Source: an uncultured Chloroflexus sp. (GTDB lineage: Bacteria; Chloroflexota; Chloroflexia; Chloroflexales; Chloroflexaceae). Taken from it: 64,000 nt of DNA. The notes below the pieces were generated by a model that searched no databases, was not told where the DNA came from, and worked only from the letters and a program-made list of their open reading frames with translations. The first letter of the stretch is position 1. Every line of letters begins with the position of its first letter. The position numbers and the translations under genes are program-made. Where the stretch lies: assembly GCF_937129525.1 (NCBI RefSeq), contig NZ_CAKZNK010000143.1, forward strand, positions 45,254 through 109,253. Reading direction: 5' to 3'. Of the stretch, positions 36,197 to 44,201 are shown one piece after another.

Positions 36197-37108
36197 TCAG
36201 AGCGTATCAAGATCGAGTTCGGCGAGAGCATCCTGAGCCGCCTGCGCGCGCGCTTCATCGCGAGAACGAGCCAGGCGCGTGAGAATGCGGCGGGCATCTG
36301 GCCCACCGACCTGACCAAGCGCCCAGATTGCAGCCAGGGCAATCTCAGTATCATCGTCGTTTACCAACGGCAACAGCGATGGCAACAAGGCGCGCCCATC
36401 TTCCCCCAGTTCACCGACAGCGCGCGCAGCCTCGTAACGCAATGCCGGTGATGGACTCTGCAACTCTCGTTCGATGTAGGGAAACCAGCTCGGTCGCATC
36501 GAACGACCCATTGCCAGCACCGCACTTTCGCGCATTAGAATGTCGTCCATACTGTACGCGCGCCCTATAGCGGCCTGCGCTTCGCGCGAACCGGCAAAGT
36601 AGCCCAGCGCCTCGATTGCCCGTCGCCGAACTTCGAGCGGTTGTTCTGGATCATCGGCTGCATCGAGGAGTGCTGCATGCAAGCGTTGGCTGGCGCTATG
36701 AGCCAGCTCGCCAATTTCGGCGCGGTAGGCAAACCGGGCTAGGCTTAACAAAGCAGCCGCTCGCACTTCGCCAGCCGGATCATGGATCATCTTAATGAGA
36801 CGATCCATCATCTGTTCGTGATCATCTTCCCACAAACCCTCAATTGCCAGCACCCGGATCTGAGGATCCTGATCGGCCAGGCAGGCCCGAAAAATGGGCC
36901 GGAAGTCAAGCCGAATCTGCTCCTCGGCCATTTCGGCCAGCAAATGCATGATATGACGCCGCCGATCAAGGCTAAACCGCTGCCATTGTTCCCAAAAAAT
37001 GTAGACACTTTCCGGGCCAAGGTTTGCCAGCAGCTTCAAATCAACCCGCTTTGGCGCTGACTCAGCGGTATCAAGTTGGGCAACACGCTCAGCAAAACTC
37101 AGAGTCAT
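36197..37108 (-). CDS. HEAT-repeat protein
   Basis: About 303 residues built of repeated paired helices, e.g. DQDPQIRVLAIEGLWE, DPAGEVRAAALLSLARF, PALRYEAARAVGELGED and DTEIALAAIWALGQVGG. HEAT repeats make curved scaffolds for protein partners. No signal peptide or catalytic motif is visible. It is the third gene of the operon, and its likely role is to scaffold or regulate its neighbours. Distinct from phycocyanobilin-lyase HEAT proteins only by context. Confidence 0.85.
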   Translation of the reverse strand: MTLSFAERVAQLDTAESAPKRVDLKLLANLGPESVYIFWEQWQRFSLDRRRHIMHLLAEMAEEQIRLDFRPIFRACLADQDPQIRVLAIEGLWEDDHEQMMDRLIKMIHDPAGEVRAAALLSLARFAYRAEIGELAHSASQRLHAALLDAADDPEQPLEVRRRAIEALGYFAGSREAQAAIGRAYSMDDILMRESAVLAMGRSMRPSWFPYIERELQSPSPALRYEAARAVGELGEDGRALLPSLLPLVNDDDTEIALAAIWALGQVGGPDARRILTRLARSRDEARAQAAQDALAELDLDTL

Positions 37109-37176
37109 GGAAAATCCTCACGTAGGACGCGAGAGGATAGCGGCGACGCGAGGAATCGGCGCCGCCGCCCAATACA

Positions 37177-39129
37177 TTACTCATCTTCGTCGATGTAGCG
37201 ACCGCTCCGACGGCGCAACGTTGGCTGTATCGGCAACTCTTCGTCTTCTCCCGACTCATCAGCCGCTGCCTCCATCGGGGGTGGCGTGAACAGATAGAAG
37301 CCATCGGCGGCAGGATCGGCTGTTATAGACGGATTACTCTCGATCAACGACTGTAAAAACGTCCGCGATGCCGGACGCAACACGTTGTAGGCAACAAAGA
37401 TATCATCAAACGACACGCGGTAGGTCGGTTGATCGCGGCTACCACTACGCTCACCCATTGTTTCACAGACGTGCTCGAGGATCATCTCGGCTTTGCGCCG
37501 TTCGTTCATTGAGAATGCTTTAAGATTGCGCAGCTTACCGTAACGATTCTGATCGGGCAAGAGGTCAGCGTCAACGGCGCAATAGAAGGTCAGGTTTGCA
37601 AACGCAAACTTGTTCTTCTTCTCGTCAAAGGTGAGCAGGCGTTCCGTTGTCTCGCTGGCTTCTTCGTAGCTGATGGTAAAGACGTGGACTGCTTCGCTAC
37701 GGCTAATCGTGATGAGCGCGCCAGGCACAAGATGCTCGTGGAAGAAATCTTCCAATCCTTGCAGCCAGCCACCACGATTACCGGTTGGATAACGCACTTC
37801 TACCAGATAGGTACTGAAATGCTGCGGCGACTCAAAGCGCAACACGGCGCTGCGCTGATCCGGGAAGAGCGGGGCAGGCAACAACGCCGACAGCGCTGCA
37901 TCGAGCGGCAACACACCATATTCCCACTCGAAAAACGTGAGCAAGCGTGTCACGCTGCCACTATTTACAATCGACTCGGCGCTCTGATCGGCGAGGCTAT
38001 CGTCAAACCCTTCAAGCAGATACGCAGTCAACTGCCCCATCTCTGCCGCTTTCACCCGCTTCGAGCCAATTGCCGGCAAACCTTTGGTTGACCAGATATT
38101 GGCGCCTTCGACGCCGACGTACTCAAAATCCTTCTCGCGCGAGAGCCGATAATTGAGTGAAAAGCGAAACCCTTCGTAATCAGATTGGCGCGGATTATGG
38201 TAGTAGAGATCGGCAATGATCTCAGTATCAAGCAGTGGTTCGTTGCGTTCGAGAATATAATCGCGAATCTTGCGCAGGTCATTCTTGCCAAAGCTAACCA
38301 GACTCGCTTCAGGATAATGCAGCCGACCAAAGCTCACGATCCGACGCAATGGATCTCGCTCGAGCTGTTCGGCCAGAATCCGCTCCAGAGTCGGGCCGTA
38401 TTCGGCAACAATCTCGGCTGGCGAACGATGAAGATCGATCTCAATACCATCGACTACCAGCACTGTGCTTCGTTCACCAGATGCAACCGGCGTTACTTCA
38501 ACCGACTCAACCGGCTCAGAGACTACAGGTTGTTCTTCCTTCCCGGCAACCGATTCAGTAACGACTGTTTCTACCGGCTCGACAGCGCTTGTCGATAGCA
38601 TTTCGGTAGCAGGCTCCTCGGTGGTAACCGACGCCACAACCGGTTCTCCTTCAACTGACACCGCAGGCTCTTCGGCAGGCGCTGCTTCCACCGCTTTTGC
38701 CGCCGCTACCAGGCGAGCCTGCTCAATCCAGTAGTCGGAGATATAGACCGGCTCGACCGTCGTGATTGCAGGACGCGATGTTGAGACCACCACGCTCAAA
38801 TCATCGATCGGCAATGGCTTATCTGGTTCGTAGAGTCGCTGCTTGAAGGTATGAATATCGGTCGTATCGCGCGGCACATACCGCCCCTGCCGAGAGGTCA
38901 CAAATACTACCTGACCATTGACCTCTTCGCGGGTAAAACGTTCATCAGCCGCCAGCGCCGCCTCTAACTCAGCACGTATGCTATCGGGGTCGCGCTGAAG
39001 CTGCGCCGCAAAAAACTCGACCAGATTGCTTAACGTCTGGCGGATAGGGGCATCAACGGCGAAGAGGATCCCTTGTGCGGTCATCAGCCGCCATACTTCA
39101 TCAGCCAGCGTTCCCGTTGTGGCGGTCAT
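37177..39129 (-). CDS. Large acidic protein of unknown function
   Basis: About 650 residues with no recognised catalytic motif. Residues 1-115 look globular and helical. Residues about 140-230 are a low-complexity Val/Glu/Pro/Ser/Thr linker. Residues about 235-620 form one or more further domains. Several segments could be winged helices; a wing-like strand pair near residue 75 and another near residue 610 suggest HARE-HTH-like folds, but this is weak. The C-terminus is an acidic tail (ESGEDEEL, IDEDE). No signal or membrane segment. ATG overlaps the stop of the 49-aa gene (ATGA), and the HEAT gene follows. Function unknown. Confidence 0.7.
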   Translation of the reverse strand: MTATTGTLADEVWRLMTAQGILFAVDAPIRQTLSNLVEFFAAQLQRDPDSIRAELEAALAADERFTREEVNGQVVFVTSRQGRYVPRDTTDIHTFKQRLYEPDKPLPIDDLSVVVSTSRPAITTVEPVYISDYWIEQARLVAAAKAVEAAPAEEPAVSVEGEPVVASVTTEEPATEMLSTSAVEPVETVVTESVAGKEEQPVVSEPVESVEVTPVASGERSTVLVVDGIEIDLHRSPAEIVAEYGPTLERILAEQLERDPLRRIVSFGRLHYPEASLVSFGKNDLRKIRDYILERNEPLLDTEIIADLYYHNPRQSDYEGFRFSLNYRLSREKDFEYVGVEGANIWSTKGLPAIGSKRVKAAEMGQLTAYLLEGFDDSLADQSAESIVNSGSVTRLLTFFEWEYGVLPLDAALSALLPAPLFPDQRSAVLRFESPQHFSTYLVEVRYPTGNRGGWLQGLEDFFHEHLVPGALITISRSEAVHVFTISYEEASETTERLLTFDEKKNKFAFANLTFYCAVDADLLPDQNRYGKLRNLKAFSMNERRKAEMILEHVCETMGERSGSRDQPTYRVSFDDIFVAYNVLRPASRTFLQSLIESNPSITADPAADGFYLFTPPPMEAAADESGEDEELPIQPTLRRRSGRYIDEDE

Positions 39130-39275
39130 TCGCTCTCCTCCGTCACCAAGCTGCTCAAGATTTCAAGATACTTCAGCAACAAATCATGCACGTCCTTCGG
39201 TTCACCACTTGCTCGCAGCCATTGTAGCAACTGATCGACTGCCGTATCGCCAAAGATGATCGTCTTCGCGTCCAT
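39126..39275 (-). CDS. Forty-nine-residue protein heading the envelope operon
   Basis: A short gene starting MDAKTIIFGDTAVDQLLQW and ending with SSLVTEESE; acidic and mostly helical, with no membrane segment. A GGGGG ribosome site precedes the ATG at 39275. The stop TGA overlaps the ATG of the 650-aa gene by four bases, so translation is coupled. It is the first gene after the promoter at 39365-39393. The coupling suggests a partner of the large protein. No family recognised. Confidence 0.65.
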   Translation of the reverse strand: MDAKTIIFGDTAVDQLLQWLRASGEPKDVHDLLLKYLEILSSLVTEESE

Positions 39276-39310
39276 TCAGCCCCCGCTACACTTATAGACA
39301 ACAGGAAACA

Positions 39311-39330
39311 GAGAGGCTTAATTGCCTCCC
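39311..39330 (-). promoter_or_regulatory. Hairpin in the leader of the envelope operon
   Basis: In the minus-strand RNA, GGAGGC and GCCTCT pair around AATTAA (core stem GAGGC/GCCTC). The sequence GTTTCCTG follows. It lies about 40 bases before the 49-aa gene and after the promoter, so it is an attenuator candidate, or the terminator of the upstream ROK transcript. Confidence 0.4.
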
Positions 39331-39364
39331 TGCTATCCGTAGGGTGTACGATATAGCTTACCGT

Positions 39365-39393
39365 ATTGTAGCATTACCTGGCGCTACACGCAA
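39365..39393 (-). promoter_or_regulatory. Predicted sigma-A promoter of the seven-gene envelope operon
   Basis: Minus strand: TTGCGT, 17-base spacer, TACAAT, giving a leader of about 80 bases before ATG 39275. Confidence 0.6.
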
Positions 39394-39567
39394 CTCAGAA
39401 AGACGGAAGCGTATGGTGTTGTTTCTTCTCGCCATTACGCTCATGCGACCATCCAGCGATGAATTCGGATGCTGAACGCGCGTTGTGTGAACTGTAACCA
39501 TCGAATTGTCCGAATGTTCACTACCTGACTCACCTATCATCACCCGCTAACCGCGCAGGCAGAGTGG

Positions 39568-40542
39568 TCAATCCGACAGGCTATCGAGCGCCATTGCTAC
39601 CGCGCCGATCGCAACACTATCAGGGCCGAGCACAGAAGCAACCACCGGCACAGGACGGGCAAATTGCGGCGCAATGAAATCGTTAACTCTGGCAGCAATT
39701 GCCTCTACGAATCGATCGCCGCCAATCCGCACCACAATCCCGCCTAATACCACCATTTCCGGATCGAGTAACGCGATTACTTGCGCAATCCGGGTAGCCA
39801 TTAGATCAACCGTATGCTGCACTACCCGCTGCGCAACCGGATGATCGCTAAAGATATCTTCAAGGCGTTCGGCAACCATCCCCCCTGCAACAGCCCGCCT
39901 GATCAGGCCACCGATCGAGACCAGCTCCTCAAGCGTTTCTGGCCGACCATCGCCATCCCAGCCGTGCCCAACGACGGCATGACCGATTTCGCCGGCCATC
40001 GAGTGAGCGCCGTGATACAGACGACCATTTAACACAGCGCCGCCACCTACGCCAGTGCTCAGATGAAAGTAGAAAAGGTGTTGACAGCCCTTGCCCACCC
40101 CAAACGTGGCCTCGCCAAGCGCAATCAGATTGGCATCATTGTCGATCAACGTGACGGCATCAAACGCCTGTTCAAATCGCTCCTGCAAGGGATAGTTCTC
40201 CCAACCCGGTCGTCGTGGCGCCAGACGCACTGTGCCGTGACGCAGATCAACCGGCCCGCTGAAACCCACTCCAACCCGCACCAACCGATCAACCGTTACC
40301 CCCTCGCGCGCCATCAAACCGCGCGCCAGTTCGATAACGCGCATAACCGTCGTTTCCGGATCTTCGTGATGATCGAAAGACTCAATGGCTGCGTTCTGAT
40401 AAGTATGGTGTTGGAGATCGATCAGCGCCGCGCGCAGGCCATAACTCCCCAGATCGATACCAAGAATGTAGCCTTGATTGCCGAGAACTCCCCACAGGTT
40501 CTGCGTCAACCGTTCACTGATCAGGGTGGGCAGATCTTTCAT
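39568..40542 (-). CDS. ROK-family sugar kinase-like protein without the zinc motif
   Basis: About 324 residues. The N-terminal GIDLGSYGLRAALIDL is the ATP phosphate motif of ROK proteins. FSGPVDLRHG and the catalytic IDNDANLIALGEA follow, and GGGAVLNGRLYHGAHSMAGEIGH is typical of ROK kinases. The zinc motif CxCGxxGC that follows this in most members is absent here: the region reads GHGWDGDGRPETLEELVS. It may be a glucokinase, a different sugar kinase, or a sensor. ATG 40542 has GAGAGGA upstream. It begins at an extended -10 promoter overlapping the LTD stop codon. Confidence 0.85.
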   Translation of the reverse strand: MKDLPTLISERLTQNLWGVLGNQGYILGIDLGSYGLRAALIDLQHHTYQNAAIESFDHHEDPETTVMRVIELARGLMAREGVTVDRLVRVGVGFSGPVDLRHGTVRLAPRRPGWENYPLQERFEQAFDAVTLIDNDANLIALGEATFGVGKGCQHLFYFHLSTGVGGGAVLNGRLYHGAHSMAGEIGHAVVGHGWDGDGRPETLEELVSIGGLIRRAVAGGMVAERLEDIFSDHPVAQRVVQHTVDLMATRIAQVIALLDPEMVVLGGIVVRIGGDRFVEAIAARVNDFIAPQFARPVPVVASVLGPDSVAIGAVAMALDSLSD

Positions 40543-40598
40543 AGGGGGTTCCTCTCTACATACTTGCTTCAGCGGATTAGCCACGCCAGTGTTGTGAG

Positions 40599-40607
40599 AT
40601 TATAGCA
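40599..40607 (-). promoter_or_regulatory. Extended -10 promoter of the ROK gene
   Basis: Minus-strand TGCTATAAT, a perfect extended -10. Its TAA is also the stop codon of the upstream lamin-tail gene (40600-40602). Confidence 0.55.
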
Positions 40608-42744
40608 CATCATGATCGCGTTGCGCTGCTCGCGCCGGTGTTGGTTCAGCAACAAAGAGCAGCAAGGCAATAACGCCGAATATTGCCGCTGCTATTCGCG
40701 ACCACGACCAGCTCGCCTTAACACAATCGGCGCAATTGCCCTCAGCGATTGATGATGGGGTTGGCGTCAATGTTGACGCTGGCGACGTACCGCGAAGATA
40801 CCCCGGAGCAGGTGAGCGAGGCGACAGAGAAGTAGGCCAGGGTTCAGTCGGGCGAGGCGCCATGATCACAGCAGATGTCATAGAGTTTGAAACGGCTAAC
40901 GCAGTTAAATTTGGCTCAACACTTGACAATGTATCAGTTGCCGATTCATCTGATTGGCTCAGCATCTCTTCTTTTGATATCGATAATGTAGCTGAAGGAT
41001 CCGGTTGTCGCCAAATCACCTGATCTTTAGTCACTGATGTATAGGTAAATGTATCAATGATTGCGCCGGTGGGATCATGCAATACTACCGTGTCATGACT
41101 GTTATTGAGTAAGGGGCGCGATAATGGGATACGCACTGACATTCCCGGTGCCAGTTCCTGAGCTGGCAGGAAGCGACGCTGTCCGCTGGCATCAGACACA
41201 AACCACTCCTCAAGCGCGATTGCCGTTGGATAGTGGTTGGTCACCTCAATCCATTCACTCTGGCCAGTTGCCGGCGCCGGTAAGAGTGCACTGATTATGA
41301 CACTGCCCGGCGGCCATGATACCGGCAGGGTTTCTTCAACAGCAGCACTCTTTGGCGTCTTCGTCGCGGTTGGCGTTTTCGTCACGGTTGGCGTCTTCGT
41401 CGCGGTTGGCGTCTTCGTCACGGTTGGCGTCTTCGTCGCGGTTGGCGTCTTCGTCACGGTTGGCGTCTTCGTCGCGGTTGGCGTCTTCGTCACGGTTGGC
41501 GTCTTCGTCACGGCTGGCGTCTTCGTCGCGGTTGGGGTGCGTGTCTCAGTGGGTGTTCTCGTGGCCGTCGTCGTGGGCGAGCTGGTGGGCGCGCCGGTGG
41601 CCGTCGCCGCGCTCTCCGCCAGCGTGGTCGCGGTCGCCGTCGCCGGGAGCGCATTCGGCTCATTGGGGGTTGGATTGGCGCTGATTGCCCACGCCGTTGC
41701 CCCATCCCCCACCCGCGCATACACCGTCGTCGCGCTCAACGCCGGGTAGGCGACCGGCGCGCTCATCGGCGTTTCCCCCCACCACAGCGTCACCTGCCCG
41801 CCGCTGTCGGGCAGGCTACCCTTCGCCAGCGTTATGACCAGCCGTTCTCCCGGCCCGATCACCGCTGGCGACACCTCGCGGCGCGCCACAGCGCCGCTGT
41901 CGCTCACCCGTTCCAGCCGCCACCCGCTCAGATCGACGGCGCTCGCGCCGCGATTGTACAGCTCGACCCATTCCGCTTCCCCCGCCGCCGCGATTTCGTT
42001 GATGACGACCTGCTCAAATCCCGCAGGCGGAGTAGGCGTGCCGGTGGCAGTGGCTGATGCCGTCGCCGTCCGGCTCGCCGTCGCCGTGGGCGAGCTGGTG
42101 GGCGTGCCGGTGGCCGTCGCCGCGCTCTCCGCCGTTGCCGTGGGCGAGCTGGTAGGCGCGCCGGTGGCCGTCGCCGCGCTCTCCGCCGTCGCCGTGGGGA
42201 CAACCGGGTCACCTGTAATGGCTGTCTCTGACAGAACGGTTTCGGTCAACTCTGTCGAAGTCGCTACCGGCGACAATGATGGTATCGCAGGCGGCATGCC
42301 ACTGTTCCACCATGCCGGCGATGGCGCGCCCACCTGCCAGACGGCGCTGCCATCAGGCTGGCGTGCCAGCGTTTGCCCACGCGGCACGATAGCTAACGGA
42401 GTTTGATCGATCAATTCCCCGGTCGTGTTACTTAACTGTGCCTGATCGGGATCACCGTTATTGAGAATGGCGCTGGCGAGCGGTACGACCAGCAAATTGC
42501 CGGGCAACAGCAATGTGCCCGCAGGAATGATGGTATGCGCGCCACCGATTACCGAGTCATCAATCCGCCAGCCACTCAGATCAACCGGCAAAGAGCCGGG
42601 ATTGTAGAGTTCGACCCACTCGGTGCCAGTCTCTGGATAAGACATCACTTCATTGATCAGCACCACCAGCGTTTGAGCCTGGGATGGTTGCCAACCGGCA
42701 CCGATGATCGCCACGATTACGATTGCTGCCACTAACCAGCGCAT
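40600..42744 (-). CDS. Secreted lamin-tail-domain protein with Thr/Pro repeats
   Basis: About 714 residues. A signal peptide (1-23, ending AQA) opens it. Lamin-tail-domain-like beta-sandwiches occur three times: residues about 26-150 (LINEVMSYPETGTEWVELYN), 240-360 (VINEIAAAGEAEWVELYNRG) and 475-600 (EWIEVTNHYPTAIALEEWFV). Between them lie Ala/Thr/Ser/Pro repeats, including 18-residue units around the second domain and ten 6-residue TKTPT(A/V) units before the third. A hydrophobic helix near the end (about 675-695) would anchor it, with a short charged tail. Probable cell-surface protein; the exact partner is unknown. Confidence 0.82.
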   Translation of the reverse strand: MRWLVAAIVIVAIIGAGWQPSQAQTLVVLINEVMSYPETGTEWVELYNPGSLPVDLSGWRIDDSVIGGAHTIIPAGTLLLPGNLLVVPLASAILNNGDPDQAQLSNTTGELIDQTPLAIVPRGQTLARQPDGSAVWQVGAPSPAWWNSGMPPAIPSLSPVATSTELTETVLSETAITGDPVVPTATAESAATATGAPTSSPTATAESAATATGTPTSSPTATASRTATASATATGTPTPPAGFEQVVINEIAAAGEAEWVELYNRGASAVDLSGWRLERVSDSGAVARREVSPAVIGPGERLVITLAKGSLPDSGGQVTLWWGETPMSAPVAYPALSATTVYARVGDGATAWAISANPTPNEPNALPATATATTLAESAATATGAPTSSPTTTATRTPTETRTPTATKTPAVTKTPTVTKTPTATKTPTVTKTPTATKTPTVTKTPTATKTPTVTKTPTATKTPKSAAVEETLPVSWPPGSVIISALLPAPATGQSEWIEVTNHYPTAIALEEWFVSDASGQRRFLPAQELAPGMSVRIPLSRPLLNNSHDTVVLHDPTGAIIDTFTYTSVTKDQVIWRQPDPSATLSISKEEMLSQSDESATDTLSSVEPNLTALAVSNSMTSAVIMAPRPTEPWPTSLSPRSPAPGYLRGTSPASTLTPTPSSIAEGNCADCVKASWSWSRIAAAIFGVIALLLFVAEPTPARAAQRDHDVL
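41354..41533. repeat. Ten tandem 18-bp units inside the lamin-tail gene
   Basis: Units of the form GGCGTCTTCGTC(G/A)CGGTT, with alternating last-third bases GCGGTT and CACGGTT, give a 36-bp higher period. They encode the TKTPTA/TKTPTV repeats. Such tracts may vary in number between strains. Confidence 0.9.
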
Positions 42745-42854
42745 GGTCGGTTCTCCAGCAGATCGGCCATCTACTAGAGAAACCGCGCAAGCAGGTCAAA
42801 CGATGCGCTGAAATTGATAACAATCAACGTCTGATCTCGTTGTAACCTCTGAAT

Positions 42855-43526
42855 CTACAACAATGGCAACTGACCGTGTGAGGCTAAGCGGTGGGCAAAA
42901 CGGGTTGTTTCGGGCAAACGGAAGCGAGTTGTGCAGGCCATGACCAGCTCAGGAGCGCGTTCGAGACTGACCCGATGACCAGGGGAGACAAAGACCGGTT
43001 GAGCGTCAGCCCGGGTACGCAGCGCCCAACCAATCTGTTCCTGACCATCATAAAGCGCGCTCCGCGCTCCACGCTCAGGTGGCGGCGGTGTAAAGTGCCC
43101 CCAGAGGCGTTGCTTTGCGCAGCCGATGGCGGGAAGATCGAGCAAAACACCGATATGGCATGCAATTCCGCATCGACGGGGGTGGGCAATACCCTGTCCA
43201 TCACAGATCACGAGGTCTGGCATCACCTGCAACTGATGGAGCGCCGCGACGATCGCTGGCGCTTCCCGAAAAGCGAGCAACCCCGGAATGTATGGAAACG
43301 TCACCGGTCGGCGAACAAGCGCGTAATCGATCGGGATTAGCTCAGGAAAGCGCAAGACGACAACTGCGGCGCGGATTACGGTACCATCACACTCAAAACC
43401 AGCATCAACTCCGGCCACTGATTGCAAATCGCCAAATTCATCGCGCAACGATACTCGCTCGCGCAACGATTGCTGTTCGGCAATAGCTGCGGCAATCCGT
43501 TCATCACGAGCATCAATCATCGGCAT
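42855..43526 (-). CDS. nfi: Endonuclease V
   Basis: About 223 residues; initiates repair of deoxyinosine by nicking near it. GVDAGF (metal-binding Asp) is near residue 38, and the family motif CDGQGIAHPRRCGIACHIG near residue 107. RLWGHF/GWALRTR segments fit the family. ATG 43526 or 43520 are both possible and overlap the end of the upstream molybdopterin-oxidoreductase gene. Longer starts would intrude further. Cytoplasmic. Confidence 0.92.
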   Translation of the reverse strand: MPMIDARDERIAAAIAEQQSLRERVSLRDEFGDLQSVAGVDAGFECDGTVIRAAVVVLRFPELIPIDYALVRRPVTFPYIPGLLAFREAPAIVAALHQLQVMPDLVICDGQGIAHPRRCGIACHIGVLLDLPAIGCAKQRLWGHFTPPPPERGARSALYDGQEQIGWALRTRADAQPVFVSPGHRVSLERAPELVMACTTRFRLPETTRFAHRLASHGQLPLL

Positions 43527-44127
43527 AACGCTCTTCGCGCCACGGATCGGCGTTATTATTGTAGCCGTAACGCTCCCAGAAACCCAGGCGATCATGGTCG
43601 AGGAATTCGAGACCACGCAGCCACTTCGCGCTCTTCCAGAAATATTTCTTCGGCACCAGCAGCCGCAGAGGATAGCCGTGTTCTGGCGTCAACTCCTGGC
43701 CGTCATATTTGTAAGCCAGCATCACATCATCATCAAGCAGCGCTTCAAACGGCAAATTCGCCGTGTATCCCTGCTCGCTGTGGGCAACTACAAACCGCAC
43801 CGACGGCTTCAGCGCCGGGATGTGACGCAAAAACTCGCGAAAACTGACCCCTTCCCACACGGTATCGAGCTTACTCCAGCGCGTCACACAATGAATATCG
43901 GTCTTGATGGTGACGGTCGGCAAAGCGCGAAACTCACTGAAGCTAAAGCGCACCGGTTCGGCAATCTCGCCCCAACAGCGCAGATCCCATTGCTCTTCAA
44001 CATTGGTATACTGAGGGACGGTTCCATAGTGCAGTACTGGAAACTTGTCGGTAACATACTGTCCCGGTGGGACGCGATGTCCCTGTTCGGATTGAGCCTG
44101 TTCTTTCCGTCTAAACGGGTTAAACAT
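43513..44127 (-). CDS. Sulfite-oxidase-type molybdopterin oxidoreductase
   Basis: About 204 residues of the oxidoreductase molybdopterin-binding fold. The cofactor Cys is in DIHCVTRWSKLDTVWEGV near residue 80. EHGYPLRLLVPKKYFWKSAKW is typical. There is no signal peptide, so it appears cytoplasmic, unlike MsrP (YedY). The mobilities of sulfite oxidase dimer domains are missing. It diverges from the Rieske oxygenase gene. Substrate unknown. Confidence 0.9.
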   Translation of the reverse strand: MFNPFRRKEQAQSEQGHRVPPGQYVTDKFPVLHYGTVPQYTNVEEQWDLRCWGEIAEPVRFSFSEFRALPTVTIKTDIHCVTRWSKLDTVWEGVSFREFLRHIPALKPSVRFVVAHSEQGYTANLPFEALLDDDVMLAYKYDGQELTPEHGYPLRLLVPKKYFWKSAKWLRGLEFLDHDRLGFWERYGYNNNADPWREERYADD

Positions 44128-44201
44128 TCGTCCCTCCTTCGACTAATTCATTAGGAGTTTCTTTTCAAACGGTATTATATCGCATTTACAAGGAGTTGGC
44201 G

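Noticed and set aside
39358..39543. A 61-codon minus-strand frame upstream of the envelope operon
   Set aside because: It overlaps the predicted promoter, has no SD and no family resemblance.
41354..41533. Tandem units considered as a CRISPR array
   Set aside because: The units are contiguous, without unique spacers, and lie in frame inside a gene.
41237..41749. Plus-strand Val/Gly/Phe repeat frame
   Set aside because: It is the opposite strand of the TKTPT repeats and has no family or ribosome site.
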